A stretch of 8,489 bases of DNA from Pyrinomonadaceae bacterium (GTDB lineage Bacteria; Acidobacteriota; Blastocatellia; Pyrinomonadales; Pyrinomonadaceae): positions 1 to 8,489 of the forward strand of contig JACMMN010000299.1 of the NCBI GenBank assembly GCA_014379075.1, read 5' to 3'. The position numbers and the translations under genes are program-made. The notes beneath the pieces are model-generated. The model saw nothing but the letters and a program-made list of their open reading frames with translations, was not told the origin of the DNA and searched no databases. Positions 1 through 7,426 of the stretch are shown one piece after another; the stretch's first letter is position 1, and every line of letters begins with the position of its first letter.

Positions 1-511
1 TCACACGCTGCCGCATTCCACCGGAAAATTCGTGCGGATAGCTGTCTATACGCTCTTCGGCATCGGAAATGCCGACAGTTTTGAGCATTTTAATGGCGTG
101 TTCCCGTGCCTGCGGCCTGGTATGGCCGAGATGAAGCCGCGTTACTTCCATCAACTGCGTCGAGATCTTTAGGAATGGATTGAGCGATGTCATCGGATCC
201 TGAAAGATCATCGCGATCCGCTTGCCCCGGATCCTGCGGACCTCATCGATCGAAAGCGCGCGGACATCGATTCCGTCAAATATCACGTCACCAGCCACAA
301 TCTTCCCGGGAGGTTCAGGTATGAGACGCATCACAGACAGATTCGTCACCGATTTGCCGCTGCCCGATTCGCCGACAATACCAAGCGTCTCGCCTTTTTG
401 CAGCTCGAACGAAATACCGTCAACCGCTTTGACTACACCGTCTTCCGTTTGAAAATAGGTTTTGAGCCCGTTGACCGATAAAATTGTGCCGTTATGATTG
501 CTCATCTTCAT
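1..511 (-). CDS. oppD: Oligopeptide ABC transporter ATP-binding protein OppD/DppD, 3' end cut by the window
   Basis: This is one of the two cytoplasmic ATPases that power an Opp/Dpp-type peptide importer. I translated it by hand; 170 codons are visible and the frame runs off the left edge. The Walker A motif GESGSGKS is at residues 47-54, the Q-loop FQDPMTSLNP is around residue 104, and the ABC signature FSGGMRQRV, typical of OppD, is at 162-170. Walker B, the H-loop and the C-terminal oligopeptide-binding cap would lie beyond the edge. The chosen ATG at 511-509 overlaps the oppC stop by one base (TGATG). It has GGAAG (plus 517-521) five bases upstream. A second ATG two codons later (505-503) is possible but less well spaced. 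The overlap with oppC implies translational coupling. A downstream oppF is expected from family gene order but cannot be seen. Confidence 0.95.
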   Translation of the reverse strand, partial: MKMSNHNGTILSVNGLKTYFQTEDGVVKAVDGISFELQKGETLGIVGESGSGKSVTNLSVMRLIPEPPGKIVAGDVIFDGIDVRALSIDEVRRIRGKRIAMIFQDPMTSLNPFLKISTQLMEVTRLHLGHTRPQAREHAIKMLKTVGISDAEERIDSYPHEFSGGMRQRV

Positions 512-1704
512 CAAAACTTCCGCGTTTGCGGATCTAGCGCATCTCTTAAACCATCACCTAAAAAATTGAGCGAAAATAGCGTCAGAGCCATCGTCACGCC
601 GGGAAAGATCATTTGCCACGGGAATATCGAGATGTTCTTGATGCCTTCGGATGCAAGGCTGCCCCAAGAGGCATACGGAGCTTGTACACCGAGGCCGAGG
701 AACGATAGGAACGCTTCCGTCAGCATAACGCTCGGAACGGTCAACGTTGCATATACGATGACGGGGCCAAGCGCATTAGGGACGAGATGGCGAAAGATAA
801 TTCCGAAGCTCGAAACGCCGGTCGCCTTTGCCGCGAGAACGAATTCCTGATTTTTTAATGATAAGACTTGCCCGCGGACGACACGCGCCATGGTCAGCCA
901 TGAAACCAGACCGAGAGCGAAAAATAAAAGAAGTATCTGGCTTATTCCCTGATTGACGTTCGCCGAATATTTTTCCCCCAGCCAATCGCCGAAGCCAGCC
1001 AGTACTGCTTCATTCAACTGAAGATTTGCCCAAATTGCCGCGACGACCAAGGCAATCGATAAAACGGCGAAGATCAGCTTTAATAAAGTCAGAAGGTAAA
1101 TATTTACTTTTTCGTCAAGCTGTCCGAACACCGCTTTATTTGCAGTGTATAGGATGACTGCGAGAATGATGAGCGATATAAAGATCGTGATCATAACGGG
1201 CAGTGCCCCGATCAAAACCAGCGTATTCGGGCCGCCGAAAACTGAAAGAAGGACAATGACGATCAGGATATAAGGGATCGCGTAGATAATATCGACGATC
1301 CGCATCATCAGGTTATCGATACGGCCGCCCATATAACCGGCGATCGCTCCGTACGAAACACCGACGATCAACGAGACGAACGTGGAGATAATTCCGACCA
1401 TCAGCGAAATGCGGCCGCCCTGCAAAACGCGGGCAAGCAGATCGCGACCTGAATCGTCAGTTCCCATGGGATGAAGAGTCGAAGGGGGAAACGACCGGAC
1501 CAAATCGCCCTCGTCGACATTAGAGGGTATGTAATCGGCCGTAAATCCTGTCGCCCAACGAATTATATAAGGCCCCGCTGTCACCGCGATAACCATCAAA
1601 GCCAGCACCACCAAACCGAAAACGGCCAGCTTGTTCTTCAACAGCCGTTTCCAGGCATCGCCCCACAGTGAAGTTCCCTTAATTATTTCTACATTTTCCG
1701 CCAT
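511..1704 (-). CDS. oppC: Peptide ABC transporter permease OppC/DppC with an extra membrane hairpin
   Basis: This is an inner-membrane channel subunit of the peptide importer and partner of OppB. The N-terminal membrane segment is at about residues 25-50. It is followed by the family hallmark GTDDSGRDLLARVLQGGR (81-98), a membrane segment at about 100-123, and IVDIIYAIPYILIVIVLL (136-153). The ATPase-contacting EAA loop lies at about 287-310 (EFVLAAKATG, then the conserved HLVPN), and the end is the typical LGDGLRDALDPQ. The protein is 397 residues long against about 300 for the family. The excess is an insert at about 159-254 with two additional hydrophobic stretches (about 161-187 and 201-226) joined by a short polar loop. 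All family motifs remain in frame, so this looks like a real variant and not a frameshift. The gene starts three bases after the Uma2 stop and has no strong Shine-Dalgarno sequence, which suggests translational coupling. Confidence 0.95.
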   Translation of the reverse strand: MAENVEIIKGTSLWGDAWKRLLKNKLAVFGLVVLALMVIAVTAGPYIIRWATGFTADYIPSNVDEGDLVRSFPPSTLHPMGTDDSGRDLLARVLQGGRISLMVGIISTFVSLIVGVSYGAIAGYMGGRIDNLMMRIVDIIYAIPYILIVIVLLSVFGGPNTLVLIGALPVMITIFISLIILAVILYTANKAVFGQLDEKVNIYLLTLLKLIFAVLSIALVVAAIWANLQLNEAVLAGFGDWLGEKYSANVNQGISQILLLFFALGLVSWLTMARVVRGQVLSLKNQEFVLAAKATGVSSFGIIFRHLVPNALGPVIVYATLTVPSVMLTEAFLSFLGLGVQAPYASWGSLASEGIKNISIFPWQMIFPGVTMALTLFSLNFLGDGLRDALDPQTRKF

Positions 1705-1707
1705 ACA

Positions 1708-2298
1708 CTATTTCGAACCTATGATTTCATCCACAGCCAACGACAAGCCCGGCAGCGAAACAGAACTTATCGAATCGCCTTTTTTGAATGTTTCCATCAA
1801 ACCGAACCGGCCTTTTAGCGGAGACGAATACCGTTCAATTGTTTCATCCGACAAATTCACTAGCCAAACTTCCACGATATCCGCTTCAGCGTAGAGCTTT
1901 ATTTTAATGCCTCGGTCAAAACTGATGGTCGAGTCCGAGACCTCAATAAGCAGTAACACGTCCGGAACAGCAGGATGGCTTTCCGCATAAAAATCCTGAC
2001 GCGATTTTAAAATAGCGACGTCCGGTTCCGGTTCGTTGTAGTCATCAATGTGAACCGGGTTCTGAACAGAAACTATTGCCCCATTCGCAGCGAATGCGCT
2101 CAAAATATTAGTCAGCCGATTTACTACGCTTGCGTGTTTGCTTCCGATTGTCATTTTATCGATTAGATACCCATCAATGATCTCCCAACCGCTTTCCTCC
2201 GGCAGGATTCCCGCCTCGGTCATCTTCCGAAATTCCTCTACGCGAAACCTCTTCGGCCGAACCGTCGTATTACTGACAATTTGTTCAACTGTTGTCAT
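1708..2298 (-). CDS. Uma2-family (DUF820) PD-(D/E)XK nuclease-like protein
   Basis: The protein has 196 residues, close to the usual Uma2 length of about 180-200. The family pattern is complete. The N-terminal GWEIIDGYLID (38-48) and KHASVVNRL (54-62) are followed by the acidic EPDVAIL (91-97, D93), then LLLIEVSDST (115-124, E119) and the lysine-rich KIKLYAEADIVEVWLVN (132-148). D93, E119 and a downstream lysine (K132 or K134) are the likely PD-(D/E)XK metal-site residues. S121 stands where a strict ExK motif would have lysine, as is common in this family. The fold predicts a nuclease, but the cellular role of Uma2 proteins is poorly known and no substrate can be inferred. It is placed between oppB (4-base gap) and oppC (3-base gap) on the same strand. 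A GAG eight bases before the ATG is its only ribosome-binding signal. It is an unexpected member of a transporter operon. Confidence 0.9.
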   Translation of the reverse strand: MTTVEQIVSNTTVRPKRFRVEEFRKMTEAGILPEESGWEIIDGYLIDKMTIGSKHASVVNRLTNILSAFAANGAIVSVQNPVHIDDYNEPEPDVAILKSRQDFYAESHPAVPDVLLLIEVSDSTISFDRGIKIKLYAEADIVEVWLVNLSDETIERYSSPLKGRFGLMETFKKGDSISSVSLPGLSLAVDEIIGSK

Positions 2299-2302
2299 AA
2301 AA

Positions 2303-3292
2303 TTACTCGTATCTGATTCGCGGATCTAAAAATCCGTATGAAATATCAACCACCAGATTAAATATCATGATCAATATCGAAAGAAACGCAACGATGCCGA
2401 GGATCAGCGGCTCGTCGCGATTCAGAACCGCCTGGATGAATATGTTGCCGAGTCCCGGGATCGCAAAAACCCTTTCGACGACGACCGTTCCGGCAAGCAG
2501 GGACGCCAGAGCCGGGCCTGTAAACGAAACGACCGGGATGATCCCGCCGCGAAGGCCGTGTTTGAGGAGGACAACCGTCTCGCTCAAGCCTTTCGCTCTT
2601 GCCGTCCGGATATAATCGGAACGCATCACTTCCAGCATGCCGGCACGCGTCAGGCGGGCAATGTATGCAGCGTAGATCGCCGACAGCGTTATAACCGGCA
2701 ATATGATGTTCGCGACCCCGCCCCAACGTGCAGGCGGCAAAATATACAGTCCGAGCGAAAAAACCAGCACGAGTATCGGCCCCAAAACGAAGTTCGGCAC
2801 CGAAAGCCCGAGCATCGCCAGAGCCATAGACCCGTAATCCCAGGCCGAGTTTTGCTTTAATGCCGCAACTATCCCCGCAGTAAGTCCGATACCGAGAGCG
2901 AGAATATACGCGAGTATTCCCATCGTCGCCGAATACGGCAGGTGGCGGAATATGATCGTGTTTACTGAATCACCGACGTATTTGAGCGAATCGCCGAAAT
3001 CGAAGCACTTGAAATCGGCACCCGCGACGGAGAACTGCAAACCGTTCGCCGTCACCTCATCGGCCGATTTCGTCCGGCAAGTAACGTTGCCGAGCATCAA
3101 TAAATATTGCTTATAAACCGGCTGGTCAAGGCCGTATTTCTTTTTGATATTTTCTTCGATCGCGGGCGGCAGCTTTTTCTCGTCGGTGTAGAAATTTCCC
3201 GGAGCGAGGCGGATCAATCCCCAGGTAACCGTCACCACCAGGATCGCCATCGGCACAATGATCAGGAGTCTTCGAAGTATGAAACTTAGCAT
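2303..3292 (-). CDS. oppB: Peptide ABC transporter permease OppB/DppB
   Basis: This is an inner-membrane channel subunit that pairs with OppC. Its 329 residues are normal for the family. The first membrane helix, with the characteristic N-terminus (FILRRLLIIVP, 4-14), runs to about residue 29. The LAPGNF motif follows, then a long loop on the outer face, and further hydrophobic segments near 122-145, 153-184, 195-212, 252-272 and 296-316. The EAA loop contains SDYIRTARAKGLSE (225-238). The conserved VVVERVFAIPGLG (270-282) and the C-terminal DPRIRYE are intact. The outer loop has two cysteines (C72 and C96) that could form a disulfide. It begins seven bases after the oppA stop with no strong Shine-Dalgarno sequence and is probably coupled to oppA translation. 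Confidence 0.95.
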   Translation of the reverse strand: MLSFILRRLLIIVPMAILVVTVTWGLIRLAPGNFYTDEKKLPPAIEENIKKKYGLDQPVYKQYLLMLGNVTCRTKSADEVTANGLQFSVAGADFKCFDFGDSLKYVGDSVNTIIFRHLPYSATMGILAYILALGIGLTAGIVAALKQNSAWDYGSMALAMLGLSVPNFVLGPILVLVFSLGLYILPPARWGGVANIILPVITLSAIYAAYIARLTRAGMLEVMRSDYIRTARAKGLSETVVLLKHGLRGGIIPVVSFTGPALASLLAGTVVVERVFAIPGLGNIFIQAVLNRDEPLILGIVAFLSILIMIFNLVVDISYGFLDPRIRYE

Positions 3293-3299
3293 TATTCTT

Positions 3300-5393
3300 T
3301 TACTCGGCCTTCGCGGTGCTTGCCGGAGCGTTGTCCAATGCCTTTTTTGCTTCGATGAACTCCGTTTGCGAGGCCATCAGACGGCCGATCTGCCCTTCGA
3401 CCCATTCGTCGCGGTTGATCATAATATTTTCGACGTCGCGGTCCCATTTTTCCGGATCGCGTTCGATATAGATGAATTTCCACGGATGAAGCGTTCCGGG
3501 ATTTGGATACATTCCTTTGACGTACGGCTTTTTGATCCAATTCGTCGCCTGAGTCTGAAGCGGCAGGATCGGCTGTTCCTGCATCATAAACAATTCCGCT
3601 CTCGCCAATATCTCGAACCGTTTCATCTCGTCGGGCTCCTTGTTGGCATCATCGAGCAATTTATCGAATTTCGGGCTTGACCAGCCCGTCGAACTGTCAT
3701 TTTTTTCCGAGTAAAACAAGTTTAGAAACGTGAACGGATCCATGTAATCGCCGACCCATCCGGCTCGTGCCAATCCATTGTATTCGAGCTGTTTGCGGAC
3801 ATTCAGGAAGGTTTTCCACTCCATGTTTTTGAGCGGTACGGTAATGCCCAAATTCTGACGCCATTGAGCCTGCATGAACTCTGCGGAAGCCTTATTGCTC
3901 TCGGCGGTGTTATAGGTTAGCTCTACGTCGGCGATCGGAAATGACGGAAATGAAAACTTGTCACCGTTTTGCTGCATCGGGTAACCGGCTTCAACCAAAA
4001 GTTTCCGGGCCTTTTCAGGGTTAAAAATGCGCGCCTTCCACTCCTCAAGCGAACTTCCCTGTTTCTTTAATTCTTCGGTGTAAATTTTGGTGCGGGCGAT
4101 CTCGTATTGCGGGAAGATTCCTTCAGGCGAAAAATCAACAAGCGGTTTGGTCGTTTTGCGGAATTTCGCAAGTGCTTCGCGGTCGATCGCGAGGGCAAAA
4201 GCCTTACGCACCAGCGGATTGTTCATCGGTGCCTTCTTCACGTTTACCGTGTAATATTCGACCGCAACTTCGGGGAAATTCAGGTATTCATCCTTATAAC
4301 CTCGCAGCACATCATTCCATGCAGCCGGGGCCGTATGGTTGTACATTGCATCTACGGAACCGGCTTTATACAAGTTCATCATGGTCGTCGCTTCTTCCAT
4401 CGGATAAAACTCGATGCTGTCGAGCTTGACCATTGCCGCGTCCCAATAGCCGGGATCTTTTACCACGGTTATCTGATCATACGGACGATGTTCTTTTAGA
4501 AGGAATGCGCCGCTCGTTACGATGTTCGCCGGTTTCGTCCAGCTCTTGCCGTGCTTTTCTATGGTCGGCTGATGCACGACGCGAAAAAATTGGTGGCCGA
4601 GAAGTCCTATGAAATAAGGAGCCGGCTGAATAAGTTTTATCCTGAAAGTGTGATCGTCGATCGCTTCGACGCCGACATCCTCCGCTCTGACCGGAACGAA
4701 TTCCTTGCCTTCGGCGGCAGCTTTTAATTTTGGATCTTTCTCAAACAAAGCGGTGCGGCCTTTTGCCGCTCCCGGAACCGTAAGACGTTCCGGCTCGCCG
4801 ATAAACTTATGAAACTCGGTTTCAGGGCCGAAACTATCCTCCGCTGCCGATATTACATCTCCGCTCCCGTCAAAATCCCTTTTGAGCAAAAATTTGCCGT
4901 CCGGGCCTTTTACAAAAGAATTTCCGGAATTGTAGCCTTCGGCGTATTTAACGTAATACTCGAGATATGCGTTTTTCGACGCGAGCTCGGGGCTGACCGC
5001 CCTTCTAAAAGAATAAACGAAATCTTTTGCGGTGACAGGATCGCCGTTTGAAAATTTAGCATCTTTGCGAAGGTGAAAAATATACTCGGTGCCGCCGGAA
5101 CCTTTTTCCCAGCTTTGCGCAATGCCGGGCATTGGTTCCATTGTCTTCGGGTGATATTCGACGAGGCCGTCATAGAGGGCCATCAGGACGCGGGCTTCCG
5201 GCTGGCCGGTCGGTACCGCCGGGTCGAGCGATTCCGGCTCGGAACCCGAAATATAATGCAGCACGTTCGCTTTCGGCGCTTCGGTTTTCCCGTAAAAGCG
5301 GCTGTTTGCCTGCGTCGCGCAGCTTACCAGGAATGACGATAGTGCCAGTATCGCCAATCCCACACGAATCTGCCTGTTTCGGGCCCTTTTCAT
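3300..5393 (-). CDS. oppA: OppA-type peptide-binding lipoprotein (SBP family 5), enlarged
   Basis: This is the extracytoplasmic solute-binding receptor for the importer. I start it at the ATG at 5393 (697 residues): AGGAGT lies seven bases upstream, and the protein then opens with a lipoprotein signal peptide (KRARNRQIR, hydrophobic core, lipobox LVSC with C25). An upstream in-frame ATG at 5447 would bury this signal. Family 5 features are SGSEPESLDPA (49-59), the sequence around LRKDAKFSNGDPVTAKDFVYSF (split across 108-129), LAIDRE (401-406) and GWVGDYMDPFTFLNLF (545-560). About 540 residues is usual. The excess is an insert at about 154-236, which contains an EF-hand-like acidic loop (DFDGSGDVISAAE, 173-185), and a charged tail after about residue 645. 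The substrate is probably oligopeptides, inferred from family and operon only. It directly precedes oppB. Confidence 0.93.
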   Translation of the reverse strand: MKRARNRQIRVGLAILALSSFLVSCATQANSRFYGKTEAPKANVLHYISGSEPESLDPAVPTGQPEARVLMALYDGLVEYHPKTMEPMPGIAQSWEKGSGGTEYIFHLRKDAKFSNGDPVTAKDFVYSFRRAVSPELASKNAYLEYYVKYAEGYNSGNSFVKGPDGKFLLKRDFDGSGDVISAAEDSFGPETEFHKFIGEPERLTVPGAAKGRTALFEKDPKLKAAAEGKEFVPVRAEDVGVEAIDDHTFRIKLIQPAPYFIGLLGHQFFRVVHQPTIEKHGKSWTKPANIVTSGAFLLKEHRPYDQITVVKDPGYWDAAMVKLDSIEFYPMEEATTMMNLYKAGSVDAMYNHTAPAAWNDVLRGYKDEYLNFPEVAVEYYTVNVKKAPMNNPLVRKAFALAIDREALAKFRKTTKPLVDFSPEGIFPQYEIARTKIYTEELKKQGSSLEEWKARIFNPEKARKLLVEAGYPMQQNGDKFSFPSFPIADVELTYNTAESNKASAEFMQAQWRQNLGITVPLKNMEWKTFLNVRKQLEYNGLARAGWVGDYMDPFTFLNLFYSEKNDSSTGWSSPKFDKLLDDANKEPDEMKRFEILARAELFMMQEQPILPLQTQATNWIKKPYVKGMYPNPGTLHPWKFIYIERDPEKWDRDVENIMINRDEWVEGQIGRLMASQTEFIEAKKALDNAPASTAKAE

Positions 5394-5400
5394 AAAGCGA

Positions 5401-5406
5401 ACTCCT
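5401..5406 (-). promoter_or_regulatory. Ribosome-binding site of oppA
   Basis: Read on the minus strand this is AGGAGT, seven bases before the ATG at 5393. It is the best Shine-Dalgarno match in the window and decides the oppA start in favour of the 697-residue lipoprotein over the longer open frame beginning at 5447. Its strength fits a binding protein that is needed in excess over the permeases. Confidence 0.8.
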
Positions 5407-5505
5407 AAATTGATTTCTAGTGCTTTCGAAACCCGTATATCGGGCATCAGGGGGAGATGATATATTGATCGCGTTTTACACTGGTTTTACCGTTGTGCAA
5501 TGCCT
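5407..5505 (-). other. Gap between the two binding-protein genes: oppA leader
   Basis: This stretch separates the stop of the first binding protein from the oppA ribosome-binding site. It is the longest gap inside the transport cluster except for the one after coaE, so an internal promoter here would be plausible. I see only weak hexamers: on the minus strand a TTGCAC with no good partner, and an AT-rich TATATC. An imperfect inverted repeat pairs plus 5436-5441 (TATATC) with 5459-5464 (GATATA). A short CCCG/CGGG pair lies at 5432-5444. None is strong enough to call a promoter, operator or terminator. Confidence 0.3.
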
Positions 5506-7401
5506 TTACGATTCGCTTTTCACCTTGTGCGGTTGCCATTCATTGTCTATGACGACATCTTTCAACGACGGGGCGTCAAGGCTATTAAGATCAAAACCGG
5601 AGACATACGGCTTTACGAGCGAATACGACACCGGAAAATAAAGCGGGATCGCGTAAAACTCAAAGATCGCGGCTTCTTCAGCAGTTACAAAAGAATCAGC
5701 ACTTTCATCGGCAGGCAAGATGGGAACAACACTATTTACCGACGAATTTGAATTTGATTCAACTGTTTTACCCGGTTCCGCAATTCTCGGCTCGGCCTGC
5801 CCGGCCTCGCCCGTGACTAGAACAGGCTCATTTCCGGGGCCGAAGATAGCTCTAAAATTAGCGGGTTCATCAGCCGTCGGAAATACGACGCCACGCCGGA
5901 TCAGATCGAAATCACCTGTTTTTCGAGCCAGTTCCAATTCCGATGCTTCTTTTACGATAATTTCGGTCTCAAGGTTTAGGTTCTGCTTCCACATCCGGGC
6001 CACAGAACGGGCGATACGGTGCTGAATGTCGTTCCGGTTAACCAAAAGCCTGATCACGGGAAAATTCAGTCCGTCGGGAAATCCTGCCTCTTCAAGTAAC
6101 TCGCGGGCTTTCTCCTTGTCCTGCAGGATCCTTTGATTCGACTGCCCGAATGGCAAAAATGTCAGTGCCGGTTGTGTCGTGCCTTCCATCTCGCTTTCGG
6201 TGAGCCGTTCGCGTTCGATAGCGGAAGAAAGAGCCTGCCGCACGCGCCGGTCCGTGAAAGGAGGCTTCGTAAAATTTATCTCGTAGAAATTCAAGCCGCT
6301 GTGTGGTGTACGGCGAAAATCTTGATAAGGCGAAAGCAGTTTGAGGGCCAATGGCGCGAAATGAGCGTTCGTTACAGCATCGAGTTCACCGCGTCGATAG
6401 GCTTCGAGAGCTGCCTCGGCACTTTCCTTCGGCACAAAACGCACGCGTTCGATCTTGATCGCCTCATGGTTCCAGTAGATTTCCGACCTATCGAGCGTCA
6501 GGCCGTCGGAACCCGACGCGGCGATCCTGAAAGCTCCGTTGGTCACGATGGTAGTGTCCAGTCTGGCACTCTCAAATTGTTTCGCGTCACCGTATATCGG
6601 ACTGAAAACCGGGTGCGCGACCAATTTCGGAAAATCCTTGTCGGGCCTAATGAGCAAAACCTTCAATATCCGCTCGGTTTCCGCGACAAATCCAAGTTGT
6701 TCCTGCACAAACGGCTCGGCTTTAACGGGCCCTTGGGCCGTCGTATTGGAATTCGAATTCTGATTATTTCCGTTTTGCGGCAAGGGTGCGTTCGAATTAC
6801 CCTGAGGCTGAGGAAGCACCGGTAAGGTGCGGTTCGTCATCGGGTTCAGCAGAATATCCGTGTTCTCGTCGACAGAAATGTCTGGAGTTTCGATTTTTTG
6901 GAGCGGAAGGCCGACGATATTTGAGAGCAGATTATGGTGGGCGGCCTGGTCGCCCATCTCGGCCAAACGACGCCATGACCGCACAAAATCCTGAGCCGTG
7001 ACCGCCTTCCCGTTCGACCATTTCGCGTCCTCGCGAAGATAAAACGTCCATGTCTTAAAATTGTCCGATGAAACCCACTTTTCGGCGACACCAGCGGTTT
7101 CCTTTAGAGATATCGCATCGGTATTGGTTAGGCCTTCGAAAAGCGCTCGCGCGACATCCGTTTCCGGCGGCGCCGAAGCAAGGGCCGGGTCAAATGTCTT
7201 AGGGGCTTTGCCATTGCTCCAGCGAAATTCCTGCTTTGCGGGCGGAGCAGTCTCCGCATAAAAAGGTTCGGCCTCGGGTTGTTTTAGTTCGGTGCAGGCA
7301 GATAAAAATATTAGCGATGAGAGACATAAAAGCAAAAATAACAGCCCGCGACACCATCCGCACCGGCTAAAATTGTTTATTTGTACGCTTTTGTTTCCCA
7401 T
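5506..7401 (-). CDS. Divergent solute-binding lipoprotein, ABC peptide-transport type (SBP family 5)
   Basis: This is a second predicted lipid-anchored binding protein, 631 residues. The N-terminus has a basic stretch, a hydrophobic core (about 19-33) and the lipobox LSAC with C36. Family 5 landmarks are KTFDPALASAPPETDVARALFEGL (68-91 in part), YLREDAKWSNGKAVTAQDFVRSWRR (within 121-145), TNGAFRI (287-293), INFTKPPFTDRRVRQALSSAI (within 375-395) and TGDFDLIRRG (495-504). Two parts are unusual. There is a Pro/Gln/Asn/Ser-rich stretch at about 195-222. A Glu/Ser/Asn-rich linker at about 525-568 sits where binding proteins normally carry the segment around the NPEFD-like helix. The frame is intact, with family sequence resuming at AIPLYFPVSY (584-593). 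The ATG at 7401 has no clear Shine-Dalgarno sequence, but no better start keeps the signal peptide. It may serve the same OppBC channel with a different ligand range or act as an accessory receptor. Confidence 0.88.
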   Translation of the reverse strand: MGNKSVQINNFSRCGWCRGLLFLLLCLSSLIFLSACTELKQPEAEPFYAETAPPAKQEFRWSNGKAPKTFDPALASAPPETDVARALFEGLTNTDAISLKETAGVAEKWVSSDNFKTWTFYLREDAKWSNGKAVTAQDFVRSWRRLAEMGDQAAHHNLLSNIVGLPLQKIETPDISVDENTDILLNPMTNRTLPVLPQPQGNSNAPLPQNGNNQNSNSNTTAQGPVKAEPFVQEQLGFVAETERILKVLLIRPDKDFPKLVAHPVFSPIYGDAKQFESARLDTTIVTNGAFRIAASGSDGLTLDRSEIYWNHEAIKIERVRFVPKESAEAALEAYRRGELDAVTNAHFAPLALKLLSPYQDFRRTPHSGLNFYEINFTKPPFTDRRVRQALSSAIERERLTESEMEGTTQPALTFLPFGQSNQRILQDKEKARELLEEAGFPDGLNFPVIRLLVNRNDIQHRIARSVARMWKQNLNLETEIIVKEASELELARKTGDFDLIRRGVVFPTADEPANFRAIFGPGNEPVLVTGEAGQAEPRIAEPGKTVESNSNSSVNSVVPILPADESADSFVTAEEAAIFEFYAIPLYFPVSYSLVKPYVSGFDLNSLDAPSLKDVVIDNEWQPHKVKSES

Positions 7402-7426
7402 TTAGCAGAGAGAGAAGCCTGACCTT

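Noticed and set aside
943..1230. Frameshift or gene fusion as the cause of the long OppC
   Set aside because: All canonical OppC motifs occur in one frame on both sides, and the extra block is itself hydrophobic and membrane-like. A true insertion is the simpler explanation.
2358..2726. Open frame of 122 codons on the minus strand inside oppB
   Set aside because: It is an alternative frame of oppB whose product is Arg/Gly/Pro-rich and resembles no family. The oppB frame carries the EAA loop and membrane helices.
3258..3680. Open frame of 140 codons on the plus strand across the oppA-oppB junction
   Set aside because: It is antisense to two well-supported genes. The translation has no coherent motif, so it is a composition shadow.
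5432..5444. CCCG/CGGG palindrome in the oppA leader as an operator
   Set aside because: Only four base pairs with a five-base centre, and no second copy was seen; this is expected by chance.
5394..5447. Longer oppA start adding 18 residues
   Set aside because: It would place a charged extension before the lipoprotein signal peptide. The strong AGGAGT is correctly spaced only for the ATG at 5393.
6133..6825. Open frame of 230 codons on the plus strand
   Set aside because: It lies wholly antisense to the second binding-protein gene, which has clear family motifs and a signal peptide. The antisense product is rich in Arg, Phe and Leu, with no recognisable domain and no ribosome-binding site.
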